From assembly GCA_964584755.1 (NCBI GenBank), contig CAZPAV010000004.1, forward strand, positions 27,383-91,382: 64,000 bases of DNA. The letters are read 5' to 3'. Numbering within the stretch: the stretch's first letter is position 1; every line of letters begins with the position of its first letter. Origin of the DNA: CAZPAV01 sp964584755 (GTDB lineage: Bacteria; Actinomycetota; Acidimicrobiia; Spongiisociales; UBA5794). Under the pieces are notes generated by a model that had not been told where the DNA came from, did not search any database, and saw only the letters and a list, made by a program, of their open reading frames with translations. Both the position numbers and the translations under genes were made by a program. This document shows positions 1-7,009 of the stretch, one piece after another.

Positions 1-226
1 CGGCAAGGTGGACCCGCCCGGCCTGCACGATGTCGTTCCACTCGCCGAAGCTGATCCGGGCGAGCCGGGGGTCGGTCCACTCGCCCCGCAGCTTGTCGGT
101 TTCGACGGTGGCGAGGAACGCCTCGGCGTCGACCTTGCGGCGGAAGTTGCGAGCCCGCTCCCGTCCGTTCGGTGTCCGGTAGCGAGCCTGCCAGGTGCCG
201 GCCTTCGTCTTGCGGATGTGTGCCAT
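1..226 (-). CDS. Tyrosine-type site-specific integrase, N-terminal fragment (runs off left edge)
   Basis: Only the first 75 residues are in the window. They begin MAHIRKTKAGTWQARYRT and match the N-terminal arm-type DNA-binding domain (AP2-like) of phage and ICE tyrosine integrases: a short basic three-strand sheet containing W12, R15 and Y16, followed by the RKVDAEAFLATVE segment that usually leads into the SAM-like core-binding domain. The start at 226 is supported by an AAGGA ribosome-binding site just upstream. The catalytic domain (RHRY residues) would lie left of the window. A tRNA-Ala 3' half at 3825-3868 fits as the attachment site of the same element. The family call is from the N-domain alone, so the exact integrase class is not certain. 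Confidence 0.72.
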   Translation of the reverse strand, partial: MAHIRKTKAGTWQARYRTPNGRERARNFRRKVDAEAFLATVETDKLRGEWTDPRLARISFGEWNDIVQAGRVHLA

Positions 227-811
227 GAGAGATCCTTTCGCCGTGCCTGGCATCGGCCACCGGGTTCGACGCGGGGACGCCCCGCGTCCCGAACCTATCA
301 GCCGCCGCCGACACCATTCCGGGGCCTCGATCCGAGCCTGCGGGCCCCCACGTTGCCGTCGAACCCTTTCCGTAGAGTTTCAAGAACCCTTTCCGAAACC
401 CTTTCGAGAACCCTCCAACCGGAGCGGCCGGCGGTGGAAGCCACGAGGAGCAGCCAGGAGTCCTCCGTGAGTCCAGCGTTGCCGGTCATGCCGGGGGAGC
501 GGTCCCGGGACGCCGTTTCCGAGCCTCAGACAGGGCCAATGCCCGATTCCCGCTACCGACGCACGGGAATCTCGCGAGTTCCTTTCCGCAGAGAGGGCAA
601 GTGAGACTCGGCTGAAAGGGTTCTCCTTCACGATCAGGCCCATGAGCCAGATCGAGGAGACGAATCCGATGCCAACCGCCGAGTACGCCCAGGTCGCCCC
701 CGCCGACCGCTCGACGCGTCCCGTCAGCAACGTCTGGCGAAACCCCCTCAGAGCCACACGCACGTGCAACACGTTGCGGGCGGTATACCCGTACACGCCG
801 GAGGCGCCGTG
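227..811. other. Non-coding stretch between integrase and SEC-C gene, containing short repeats
   Basis: No convincing gene is seen in these 585 bases; open frames here lack a start with a ribosome-binding site and have shadow-like composition. The notable content is a 12-bp tandem array (362-420) and an inverted copy of its core, GAAAGGGTT, at 614-622. The integrase promoter must lie near 230-300 on the minus strand, but no clear -10 can be picked out. Confidence 0.5.
362..420. repeat. 12-bp tandem array, core AACCCTTTC
   Basis: Units AACCCTTTCCG begin at 362 and 385, AACCCTTTCG at 397 and a decayed AACCCTCC at 409. The stretch 374-384 fills the missing unit in degenerate form, so the period is about 12 bp. 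An inverted copy (GAAAGGGTT) lies at 614-622. The array starts about 135 bp upstream of the integrase start. By analogy with tyrosine recombinase systems it could be arm-type integrase or excisionase binding sites, or an operator, but nothing in the sequence decides this. Confidence 0.6.
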
Positions 812-1323
812 ATGCCACTCAACCGCGGAATGCTCGAGAGGATCGACCGCATGGTGCTGTCGGAGTTGGATCATGGGGATGGCGTTCGGCTGGTGAAGGT
901 ACCGCTGTCCAAGGCGGTGTGGTCGACGTGGCGCCGGTACTGGAGGCGATCGGGATGACGATGGGAGGAGCCGTTGCTGGTCTGATCGTCCACGAGCTTC
1001 GGATCGTGGTTGGTGACCGCACCGACGGAGGCTCCGCGACATTCCCCGGGGCACGCGAAGAGGCACTCGCGACTCGGGGGTCGCAGATCATCGACTGGGA
1101 GCGAGATCTCGCGGCGACCGAGGAGCGGCTCAGCGAATGGACCGAACGGCTGGGCACCTGGGAGCGAGACTTGCAGGCGAGGGAGCGACGTCTGTCGGCA
1201 GCTTTGGGGCAGGCGGTCGTGGCCAGGGCTGCCGGCAGGAGGATCGGCCGCAACGAGCGCTGCCCTTGCGGCTCGGGTCTCAAGCACAAGCAGTGCCACG
1301 GATCCGTGGAGGGCCGACGGTAG
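812..1323 (+). pseudogene. SEC-C zinc-motif protein, broken by a single-base frameshift near 942
   Basis: The gene starts at ATG 812 behind GGAGGC (801-806) and encodes MPLNRGMLERIDRMVLSE and a basic VKVPLSKAVWSTWRRY segment up to TAC 938-940. The frame then runs into a TGA at 953. One base forward, the sequence continues naturally as EAIGMTMGGAVAGLIVHEL, so TG-GAG at 941-945 looks like TGC-GAG with one base missing. The remainder has a heptad-like charged helix (DWERDLAATEERLSEW) and ends in GRNERCPCGSGLKHKQCHG, the SecA-type C-terminal zinc motif (C-x-C-x8-C-H). The function of stand-alone SEC-C proteins is mostly unknown; some are ribosome- or mobile-element-associated. A sequencing error would restore the gene. 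Confidence 0.7.
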
Positions 1324-1495
1324 GGCCTCGTGCTTCCCATGACGCACGCCGGCGACCACGAGCGCGATGCCGTCTGCCTTGGCGGATGGCTGAAGGAGAT
1401 GCCCGGCAGCTCCTCCTATCGATTCGCCCGAGCCGGTCGGCACCATGACGCCGGATCAACCGGGTGTCGTGGCGGGGGGCCTCTACCATCGTGGG

Positions 1496-1978
1496 ATGAC
1501 CAAAGGGCTTCGGATCCGTCGGGCGGTGCGAGCCGTCGTGCTCGATCCGGCAGATCGTGTGCTGCTCGTGCGCTTCGAGTTCCCGCATGTCGTCTTGTGG
1601 GCTGCTCCCGGTGGCGGGCTGGAACCTGGTGAGCATCCTCATGATGCGCTGCGCCGGGAACTGATCGAGGAGACCGGGCTCGTCGACCCTGAGATCGGCC
1701 CGGTGATCTGGACGCGGACACACGTGTTCCCGTTCCTCGACGGGAGCTACGACGGTCAGACCGAATCGTTCTACCTCGTACGCACCGAACCGCTCGAACC
1801 CCGCCCGGCGATGTCGTGGGAGGACCTCGGCGCCGAGTACGTCACCGACGTTCGCTGGTGGCCCCAGAGCGAGCTCGAGGAGAGCGGTGCGATGTTCGCT
1901 CCCCGACGCATGCCCGAGCTGATCGGTCGTCTGGTCGCCGAGGGGCCGCCGCCGGCACCGATCGACGCCGGGGTGTAG
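1496..1978 (+). CDS. NUDIX hydrolase
   Basis: A 160-residue protein with a full NUDIX box: GGGLEPGEHPHDALRREL followed by IEETGL fits G-x5-E-x7-R-E-x2-E-E-x-G, which binds the divalent metal used to cleave a nucleoside diphosphate linked to another group. The segment ahead of it (VRAVVLDPADRVLLVRFEF) is the usual first strand pair. I chose ATG 1496 (MTKGLRIRR) because the preceding frame is low-complexity; an in-frame ATG at 1445 is possible. Upstream is the broken SEC-C gene; downstream, convergent, is the AbiE toxin. The substrate cannot be told from sequence. Confidence 0.88.
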   Translation: MTKGLRIRRAVRAVVLDPADRVLLVRFEFPHVVLWAAPGGGLEPGEHPHDALRRELIEETGLVDPEIGPVIWTRTHVFPFLDGSYDGQTESFYLVRTEPLEPRPAMSWEDLGAEYVTDVRWWPQSELEESGAMFAPRRMPELIGRLVAEGPPPAPIDAGV

Positions 1979-2076
1979 GTCCAGGACGCACAGGGACGAG
2001 GTGAGTTCCCGCAGGCAGGGATCGTGATGGGACGCGGCCGGATCCCGCGGTGGAGCTGCGGTGTTGCTCCTGCGGC

Positions 2077-2973
2077 CTATCCGGACCGCCACTGCCAGGT
2101 GTCGGGATCCCATGTTGCATCGGGGACTTGCTCACCGATGAGCGGGTTCCAGAAGGAGCGGAGCGCCTCTCCGGCTTGGGGGAGCGTGACCCATGGGATG
2201 TCGTAGATGGCCACGAACTGGGCCCACCGGTCCGCCCAGCGGTTTGGTGGGTTGGGGATCTGCGGAGGCCACGGGGTGTTTCGGGTCTCGAACGTCGCTT
2301 CGCAGGTTGCGACGACGGCAGAGCTCGGTGAGATGGGGAGGCGTTCGGCGATGACGAGCATGTCGTAGAGGTCTCGGGGCCGGCTGGATCCGTTGCCGTA
2401 GGAGCGTGCGTAGGCGTGGAGCTTCTCGGCGAGTTGTTGTTCGACGGGGATGGCGGGGACGATAGGGGCAGGGAGGCCGGCGAAGTCGAGGACGTCACGG
2501 AGGGGAATCTCGGTGAGGGGTCGCCGGTCGGTGGGCATCAAGTTGACGTCGAGGTTGACACGTTCGAACTCTCTGCCGGCGAGCATCGCGAGAACGGGGA
2601 ACCGGAGAGCACCGGCCGCAGTCTCGCCCTGGAGGGGCCGGGCTCGGCCGATCTGGAAGGCGAACCCGTCATCCACGTCGAGCAGCGCCGCCTGATCGAG
2701 GGCGGCTTCGAGTTCGTCGCGGGTGGCTCGCCAGTTGGCGTCGGCGTCGGAGGTCGCTCGGGCCCGGTCGCCGAGACGTGCGAGGAGGGCCAACCCTCCC
2801 TTGAGCGCCCAGGTCCCCGGCGGAGCCGTGTGTTGGAGCCGCGCGAGGAGTCGCTGATGGGCGACTTCCTTGCGAAGCCGGTCGAGGGGACGGCCCGTCT
2901 GGCGGGCACGGGTGAGGAGACGTCGTTCGAGCGCCACACGGAAGGCATGGGGACTGTCATAGGGGCCGATCAT
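2077..2973 (-). CDS. abiEii: AbiEii toxin, nucleotidyltransferase of a type IV toxin-antitoxin system
   Basis: A 298-residue DUF1814-type nucleotidyltransferase. The signature KGGLALLARLGDRARATSDAD corresponds to motif I (GG followed by a D-x-D pair in SDADANW), with RVNLDVNLMPTD as the next acidic strand and the C-terminal RDLYDMLVIAERL region typical of AbiEii/AbiGii proteins. In characterised AbiE systems the toxin is bacteriostatic and abortive-infection protection against phage results. It overlaps the antitoxin gene by 4 bases (ATGA at 2970-2973), so the two are translationally coupled. The length is normal for the family and no disruption is seen. Confidence 0.9.
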   Translation of the reverse strand: MIGPYDSPHAFRVALERRLLTRARQTGRPLDRLRKEVAHQRLLARLQHTAPPGTWALKGGLALLARLGDRARATSDADANWRATRDELEAALDQAALLDVDDGFAFQIGRARPLQGETAAGALRFPVLAMLAGREFERVNLDVNLMPTDRRPLTEIPLRDVLDFAGLPAPIVPAIPVEQQLAEKLHAYARSYGNGSSRPRDLYDMLVIAERLPISPSSAVVATCEATFETRNTPWPPQIPNPPNRWADRWAQFVAIYDIPWVTLPQAGEALRSFWNPLIGEQVPDATWDPDTWQWRSG

Positions 2974-3536
2974 GCCGAGAGGGATCGGCCGAAGACCTCG
3001 GCGAGGTCGGGCTGCTGCTCGACGACCTGGCGAAGCCGGCCGGCCCGGATGAGGCCACGCTCGATGGCTTCTTCTGCAGCGGCGGCCGCGACCGCCGGAT
3101 CCGCGGCGACGTCGAGGATGGTTCGCATCGGTGTGGTGACGGGAATCCCCTCGCGGACCGTGACGTCATCCGCCGGGAGCGTCGCCCGATGGATGAGCAC
3201 ACCGGGGCGCCTCCCCCGGAAGCGACGCGCAACGGTGATGTGGATGACCGCCGGCATGGCGTCGGCCAGGCCGTAGATCGCCAATGCCGTGTCGTGGGAG
3301 GCCACCGCACCGTCACCGACCCACAGGATGGTGGCCATCACGTCTTCGAACGGGTGGCTCGGATAGTTGAGCAGGCGGTACACGCCCCGGTCGACACGCT
3401 CCAGGTTGCCCGAGCGGACGTGATGGGACAGGTAGCGACGGTCGACCCCCAGCTCTTCCGCCTGGCTCGTGCTGAAGTAGCCGAGCTGGGCGTCGGCGAG
3501 GGAATACAGACGGTCGAGCACCCACTTGGCTGGCAT
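2970..3536 (-). CDS. abiEi: AbiEi antitoxin and autorepressor (type IV toxin-antitoxin)
   Basis: A 188-residue protein starting MPAKWVLDRLYSLADAQ. It has an N-terminal winged helix (LGYFSTSQAEELGVDRRYLSHHVRSG then LERVDRGVYRL) and a C-terminal domain with ATILWVGDGAVASHDTALAIYGL, the AbiEi antitoxin layout. I chose ATG 3536 because a perfect inverted repeat (3538-3560) lies directly upstream and no ribosome-binding site is present, which suggests a leaderless message. ATG 3545 lies inside the repeat. Family knowledge: AbiEi neutralises AbiEii without direct binding and represses its own promoter through inverted repeats. It is cotranscribed with abiEii. Confidence 0.88.
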   Translation of the reverse strand: MPAKWVLDRLYSLADAQLGYFSTSQAEELGVDRRYLSHHVRSGNLERVDRGVYRLLNYPSHPFEDVMATILWVGDGAVASHDTALAIYGLADAMPAVIHITVARRFRGRRPGVLIHRATLPADDVTVREGIPVTTPMRTILDVAADPAVAAAAAEEAIERGLIRAGRLRQVVEQQPDLAEVFGRSLSA

Positions 3537-3537
3537 G

Positions 3538-3560
3538 AATGTCATAGTAACTATGACATT
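3538..3560 (-). promoter_or_regulatory. Perfect inverted repeat at the abiE start: probable AbiEi operator with embedded -10
   Basis: Arms AATGTCATAGT (3538-3548) and ACTATGACATT (3550-3560) are exact reverse complements around one base, giving a 23-bp palindrome two bases from the abiEi ATG. On the minus strand TACTAT (3549-3544) sits 8-13 bases before the start codon and fits a TAnnnT -10 of a leaderless promoter. Family knowledge: AbiEi of Streptococcus agalactiae autoregulates by binding inverted repeats of similar size. Repressor binding here would cover both the -10 and the start. Confidence 0.75.
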
Positions 3561-3675
3561 GGCGCCACGCCAGCGTTTTCCGATCGACTCCGGGTCGCCT
3601 GATCTTCGAGGCTCACCTGCGTTCCCGCCAGCAGGGACCTCGAACGGCGAGACCCGGCGTCGAACCTCCACTGGG

Positions 3676-3730
3676 GTCCGCGCAGAGTCCGCCGAGAGTC
3701 CGCGGAAAGTCCGCGAGAGGTCCGAAAACG
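3676..3730. repeat. Five 11-bp phased repeats (GTCCGC array)
   Basis: GTCCGC begins at 3676, 3687, 3698 and 3709 and GTCCGA at 3720, exactly 11 bases apart each time. The unit is roughly GTCCGCgnAgA. The one-helical-turn spacing places every copy on the same face of the DNA, as in iterons or integrase arm sites. It lies between the AbiE promoter and the tRNA-Ala attachment site, in a gene-free stretch (3561-3824). No Rep gene is seen in the window. Confidence 0.7.
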
Positions 3731-3790
3731 ACCGGAAATGACCAGAGGCGTTGAGAGGTGAAATGCCAATAGCCACAAGGGTTTTCGGCC

Positions 3791-3810
3791 GTTTCGCCAG
3801 GTGGCGAAAC
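3791..3810. repeat. 20-bp inverted repeat beside the attachment site
   Basis: Arms GTTTCGCCA (3791-3799) and TGGCGAAAC (3802-3810) are exact reverse complements around GG. It ends 14 bases before the tRNA-Ala 3' half. This could be a recombination-protein site or a small hairpin; there is no T-run for a terminator. Confidence 0.55.
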
Positions 3811-3824
3811 GTGCCCGTTCTTCG

Positions 3825-3868
<44 letters not shown>

Positions 3869-3939
3869 CCCGAGAATCCCTTGCGCCGGGGCTGTCGCAT
3901 GGATGGTCGCCGCAGCGGGGTTGCCGGCGTGGTGTCGGT

Positions 3940-4329
3940 TCAGGTGGTGGCGAGCCGGTGCCGGTGGATCTCGAGCAGGTCGTGGACGGTGCACACGAGT
4001 CGTCCTTCGCTGGTGGTGGCAGCGAGTCCTCGCCGTGAGAACCGTCGGAACCTGAGGTTGGCCTTGATGTTCCCGAAGAGCGTCTCGACGGTGGACCTCG
4101 GCTTGGCGTAGGCGGCGGCTCCGCCGTCGGTGGCGAGGCGCTCGACGAAGGCGTGACGGACCTGGGCTGGATCGGGCAAGCCGCGGCGGTGATGCTCGAG
4201 CAGTGTGCCCACGGTGGTGGTCGAGACGCCCAGGTGGGTCGTCGCGGTCTGTGCGGTGATGTCGCCTCGGTCGGGGCATTCGATGACGTCCCGGCGCCGG
4301 CCGAGACGGGGACCGCTCCTGTCGGTCAC
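3940..4329 (-). pseudogene. C-terminal remnant of a DDE transposase (IS1182-like)
   Basis: The recognisable core is KPRSTVETLFGNIKANLRFR followed by RFSRRG and RLVCTVHDLLEIHRH, matching the C-terminal E-containing block of IS1182-type transposases, where the glutamate of TVE completes the DDE triad. The two catalytic aspartates and the N-terminal two thirds are missing; the frame simply begins against the neighbouring GNAT gene. It lies just outside the tRNA-Ala attachment remnant. The left terminal repeat was not identified. Confidence 0.65.
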
Positions 4330-4901
4330 TCGACTTCGAGCTTCACCAGAGCGAAGGATGCTCCGTCAGTTTCCTCACTCCTCCTGACCTCTACGAAGCC
4401 GCCGGTCAGATAGAGGTCGAGGGGGCCGGAGGGGTTGTTGGCCGAATCGACCCGCGCGTACGCCCAGAGGCCCCTGAGGCCGCGCGCTCGTACGTCGTCC
4501 ACCACCGCACTCAACAGCCGTGTGCCAATCCCTGCGCCTCGGAACGGAACCGGCACGTGGAGGCATGTCACCAACACCTCGTCGTCGGGGGGTTTCTCCA
4601 TGCCATAGTCGTACCGGTAGAACCCGGGAAAGCGTTGAGCCGGTGCGTACTGGACGTAGCCGGCCGGTGTCCCGTCCACCAGGGCCAGAAACCCACACGG
4701 TCCCCACTCTGCCCAGGCCCTCTCGAACCAGGCCCGTTTGTGCTCTGCCCATGCTGTCGAGAACGGCTCTCGTCCCGGTGTGGCGAAGAGGTCCGGCTCC
4801 TCCCAGTACAGACAGAGTCCGCACGTGGCTGCGACGGCGTGAGGAAGGTTGGAAGCGTCGATCCTCACGATCTCGGGTGCCACTGGATCCGGCATCTGCA
4901 T
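4326..4901 (-). CDS. GNAT-family N-acetyltransferase
   Basis: A 191-residue single-domain GNAT. Motif A is visible as LHVPVPFRGAGIGTRLL, with the acetyl-CoA pyrophosphate loop R-G-x-G-I-G, preceded by the strand GYVQYAPAQ and followed by a helix and the LDLYLTGGFVEV C-terminal strand. The N-terminal region contains CGLCLYWE, seen in a subset of uncharacterised actinobacterial GNATs. The substrate is unknown. Start ATG 4901, or the second Met at 4895. It overlaps the transposase remnant by 4 bases, a sign that the remnant is not a functional neighbour. Confidence 0.87.
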   Translation of the reverse strand: MQMPDPVAPEIVRIDASNLPHAVAATCGLCLYWEEPDLFATPGREPFSTAWAEHKRAWFERAWAEWGPCGFLALVDGTPAGYVQYAPAQRFPGFYRYDYGMEKPPDDEVLVTCLHVPVPFRGAGIGTRLLSAVVDDVRARGLRGLWAYARVDSANNPSGPLDLYLTGGFVEVRRSEETDGASFALVKLEVE

Positions 4902-5304
4902 CCAGTCTATGCCCGGGTGTCTCCCTCATCTCGACCACGACAGCGATGATCCACCACGGCCGTGCCGGCTGTCGGCTCCAGCGAAGCATGGCCTCGTGAA
5001 GTCTCCGCATTCGATGGTCGCGGACGCCCGCCGATGATGTGTCCCCTCCGCCCTTCCTCCGACATCGCCAGCCTGTGCCGGTTGCTTCGTCGTCGTCGAG
5101 CCGGCGGCGCCTACCCATGCCGGAGCCATCCAGGGGGTCGAGCAGCCACCCCCCGTTCGGACTCTCTCGCGGGGGCGGTAGCCGGCCACCACGGCCCGCC
5201 GTCACCCACAGAGGGACCAGGCAGCGAGTGCCGAGGGCCTCGCATCCGTGTCAGAATCGCCGCCGATGGAAGCGATCGGTGACTCTCGAAGGCCCGTGTC
5301 GAAC
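4902..5304. other. Gene-free stretch
   Basis: No supported gene, RNA or repeat is seen in these ~400 bases. Short open frames on both strands have no family features. It may be debris between the GNAT gene and the decayed nucleotidyltransferase. Confidence 0.4.
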
Positions 5305-5594
5305 ATGTCGGTGGGAGACGTCGGCTGGTTCCTCGACGTCGTGGACCGTCTCGGTATCGAGGTGTGGCTCGACGGTGGTTGGGGGGTCGGCGCGGTCTTG
5401 GGGAAGCAGACAGGTCGACACGGCGCTCTCGACATCGTGGTCGAGGACAGGAACCTCGTGGCGCTTCGCGAGGCGCTTGCTGCCGCCGGCTTCACGGGCT
5501 CCCGACCCGACGATCGAACGGACTGGAACTTCGTCGTTGCCGATCCGGAGGGCCGTCGCATGACGTCCATGTCATCGTGATCGACGAGCTCTGA
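5305..5594 (+). pseudogene. Decayed aminoglycoside/lincosamide-type nucleotidyltransferase
   Basis: The frame from ATG 5305 reads VEVWLDGGWGV-like sequence (IEVWLDGGWGVGAVLGKQTG) characteristic of ANT(2'')/Lnu nucleotidyltransferases, then WNFVVADPEGRR. At about 5556 the frame is lost; one base off, the family sequence continues as HDVHVIVIDEL and stops at 5594, far short of the normal C-terminus. The acidic residues that bind metal are also gone: GGWGVD is GGWGVG and the usual D-x-D in HDDLDI is HGALDI. Frameshift, truncation and lost catalytic residues together say pseudogene rather than sequencing error. Confidence 0.72.
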
Positions 5595-5721
5595 CAGGGA
5601 CTCGTTCGGCGCCGTCCCAGGCCACTGTCGTAGGTGGTACGGATCGGCACGGATGCGCCGTCTCCCGCGATCGGCAGCTTCGCAGCATGGGCCCGTGCGA
5701 GACTCCGATCACCGATCTTGG

Positions 5722-6681
5722 CTAGACGGCGATCACGACATTGCCGATCTTCCGGCCCGTCTCGACGTAGCGGTATGCCTCGACGATCCGGTCCAGGGGG
5801 TAGCGCCGGTCGACCACCGGCTTGAACTCTCCCGATGCGATGAGCCCGGCGAGGTAGGCGCTCGCCTCGGGGTCACGACGAGGCAGGGGGAACATGACCC
5901 TCCGGCCGCCGAGTAGGGGTGTGATGAGCGCCAGGATCGGGCCGTGCCAGAAGAGCCCGACGTCCGACGAGATGTAGATCCCGCGGGGTCTCAGCAGCCG
6001 CCGGCAGCGACGGAAGGAGCTCTTGCCGACCGCGTCGAGAACCAGGTCGTACCGCTGCTCGTCCTGGGTGAAGTCCGTGGTCTCGTAGTCGACCACCCTG
6101 TCCGCTCCCAGGTCCTCGACGAGGGTCAGGTGGGCGGTGCCACAGACCGCGGTCACCTTGGCGCCGAGGCTCTTGGCGATCTGGACCGCCGCCGAGCCGA
6201 TCGCTCCGGTCGCCCCGTAGATGAGGACGTCGTGACCGCCACGGACTCCTGCGCTCCGCAGCATGCCCAGCGCGTAGTGGGAGCCCTCGGTGCTGGGCGC
6301 AGCCTCCGCGAAGGTCGAGTCGGTGGGGATGGGAACGACGAAGTGTTCGGCCTGGATGGTCATGTACTCGGCGTGCGCTCCGAAGGTGCCCTCGCAGTAG
6401 CCGCACACCCGGTCGCCCACGCCGTGGGAGGTGACGTCCGTGCCGACCGCCACGACCTCTCCGGCGAACTCGGTTCCGAGGACGGCGACCTTCGGCCGGC
6501 GGAGGCCGCTGAAGAACCTGATGAGCCACGGGGTCCCTCCCCGGTAGCCGCAGTCCGTCCGATTGACGGTGGTGGCGCGAACCCGGATCAACAGCTCGCC
6601 CCTTCCCGGAGTCGGAGTGTCGACCTCCTCGAGTCGGACGACGTCCGGCGGACCGTACCTGGTGCGAACCGCTGCTCTCAT
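5722..6681 (-). CDS. NAD(P)-dependent zinc-free alcohol dehydrogenase / quinone oxidoreductase (MDR superfamily)
   Basis: A 319-residue medium-chain reductase. The N-terminal GroES-like domain includes VNRTDCGYRGG and LGTEFAGEVVAVG; the Rossmann motif is YGATGAIGSAAVQIAKSLGA. The cysteine and histidine ligands of zinc-dependent MDRs are missing, so it resembles quinone oxidoreductases (QOR-like, NADPH-using). Start ATG 6681 follows the family's usual MRAAVRTRYG beginning; a longer upstream open frame has no family homology. It is divergent from the M81 gene and its substrate is unknown. Confidence 0.85.
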   Translation of the reverse strand: MRAAVRTRYGPPDVVRLEEVDTPTPGRGELLIRVRATTVNRTDCGYRGGTPWLIRFFSGLRRPKVAVLGTEFAGEVVAVGTDVTSHGVGDRVCGYCEGTFGAHAEYMTIQAEHFVVPIPTDSTFAEAAPSTEGSHYALGMLRSAGVRGGHDVLIYGATGAIGSAAVQIAKSLGAKVTAVCGTAHLTLVEDLGADRVVDYETTDFTQDEQRYDLVLDAVGKSSFRRCRRLLRPRGIYISSDVGLFWHGPILALITPLLGGRRVMFPLPRRDPEASAYLAGLIASGEFKPVVDRRYPLDRIVEAYRYVETGRKIGNVVIAV

Positions 6682-7009
6682 CAGGGGACGGAGCGTAGTG
6701 GGTGGGGCCTGCCGGGGGCGGTGTCTCCGCACCGGGCATCCTCGTCGAGGGTCGGTGGTCGCGAGGTCCCGTCCGGACGGGGGAGGTCGTCGCCACGTTC
6801 CCCCTCCAGCCGGGCTGCACGTCGCGATGCCTCGTGCCACGGCGCGCCCCTCCCGGCGGTCACCGAGCCCGGGTCCCACGGCGAAGGCGACACCGACTGG
6901 TACCGTCGGCAGCGGACGGACTCGAACCAACGAGTCTCCGCGAGTCCGGACGGGTGCCGGCGATGCCGATTCGCGACCACACCGAAGAACCTCCGGAAGC
7001 GAGGTCGCC
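6682..7009. other. Divergent intergenic region without recognisable sites
   Basis: These 328 bases separate the oxidoreductase and the M81 gene. I see the GAGG ribosome-binding site of the M81 gene at 7001-7004 but no AT-rich operator of the kind found at six other places in this island. Confidence 0.4.

Noticed and set aside
8..604. A plus-strand protein-coding gene over the integrase region
   Set aside because: It is antisense to the clear integrase N-terminus, has no ribosome-binding site and no family features.
764..958. A separate 64-residue gene upstream of the SEC-C protein
   Set aside because: Its sequence continues naturally into the SEC-C frame after a one-base shift, so it is the 5' part of that gene.
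3676..3730. Plasmid-type replication origin (iterons)
   Set aside because: No Rep gene or DnaA boxes are seen, and the position next to an att site favours recombination or regulation.
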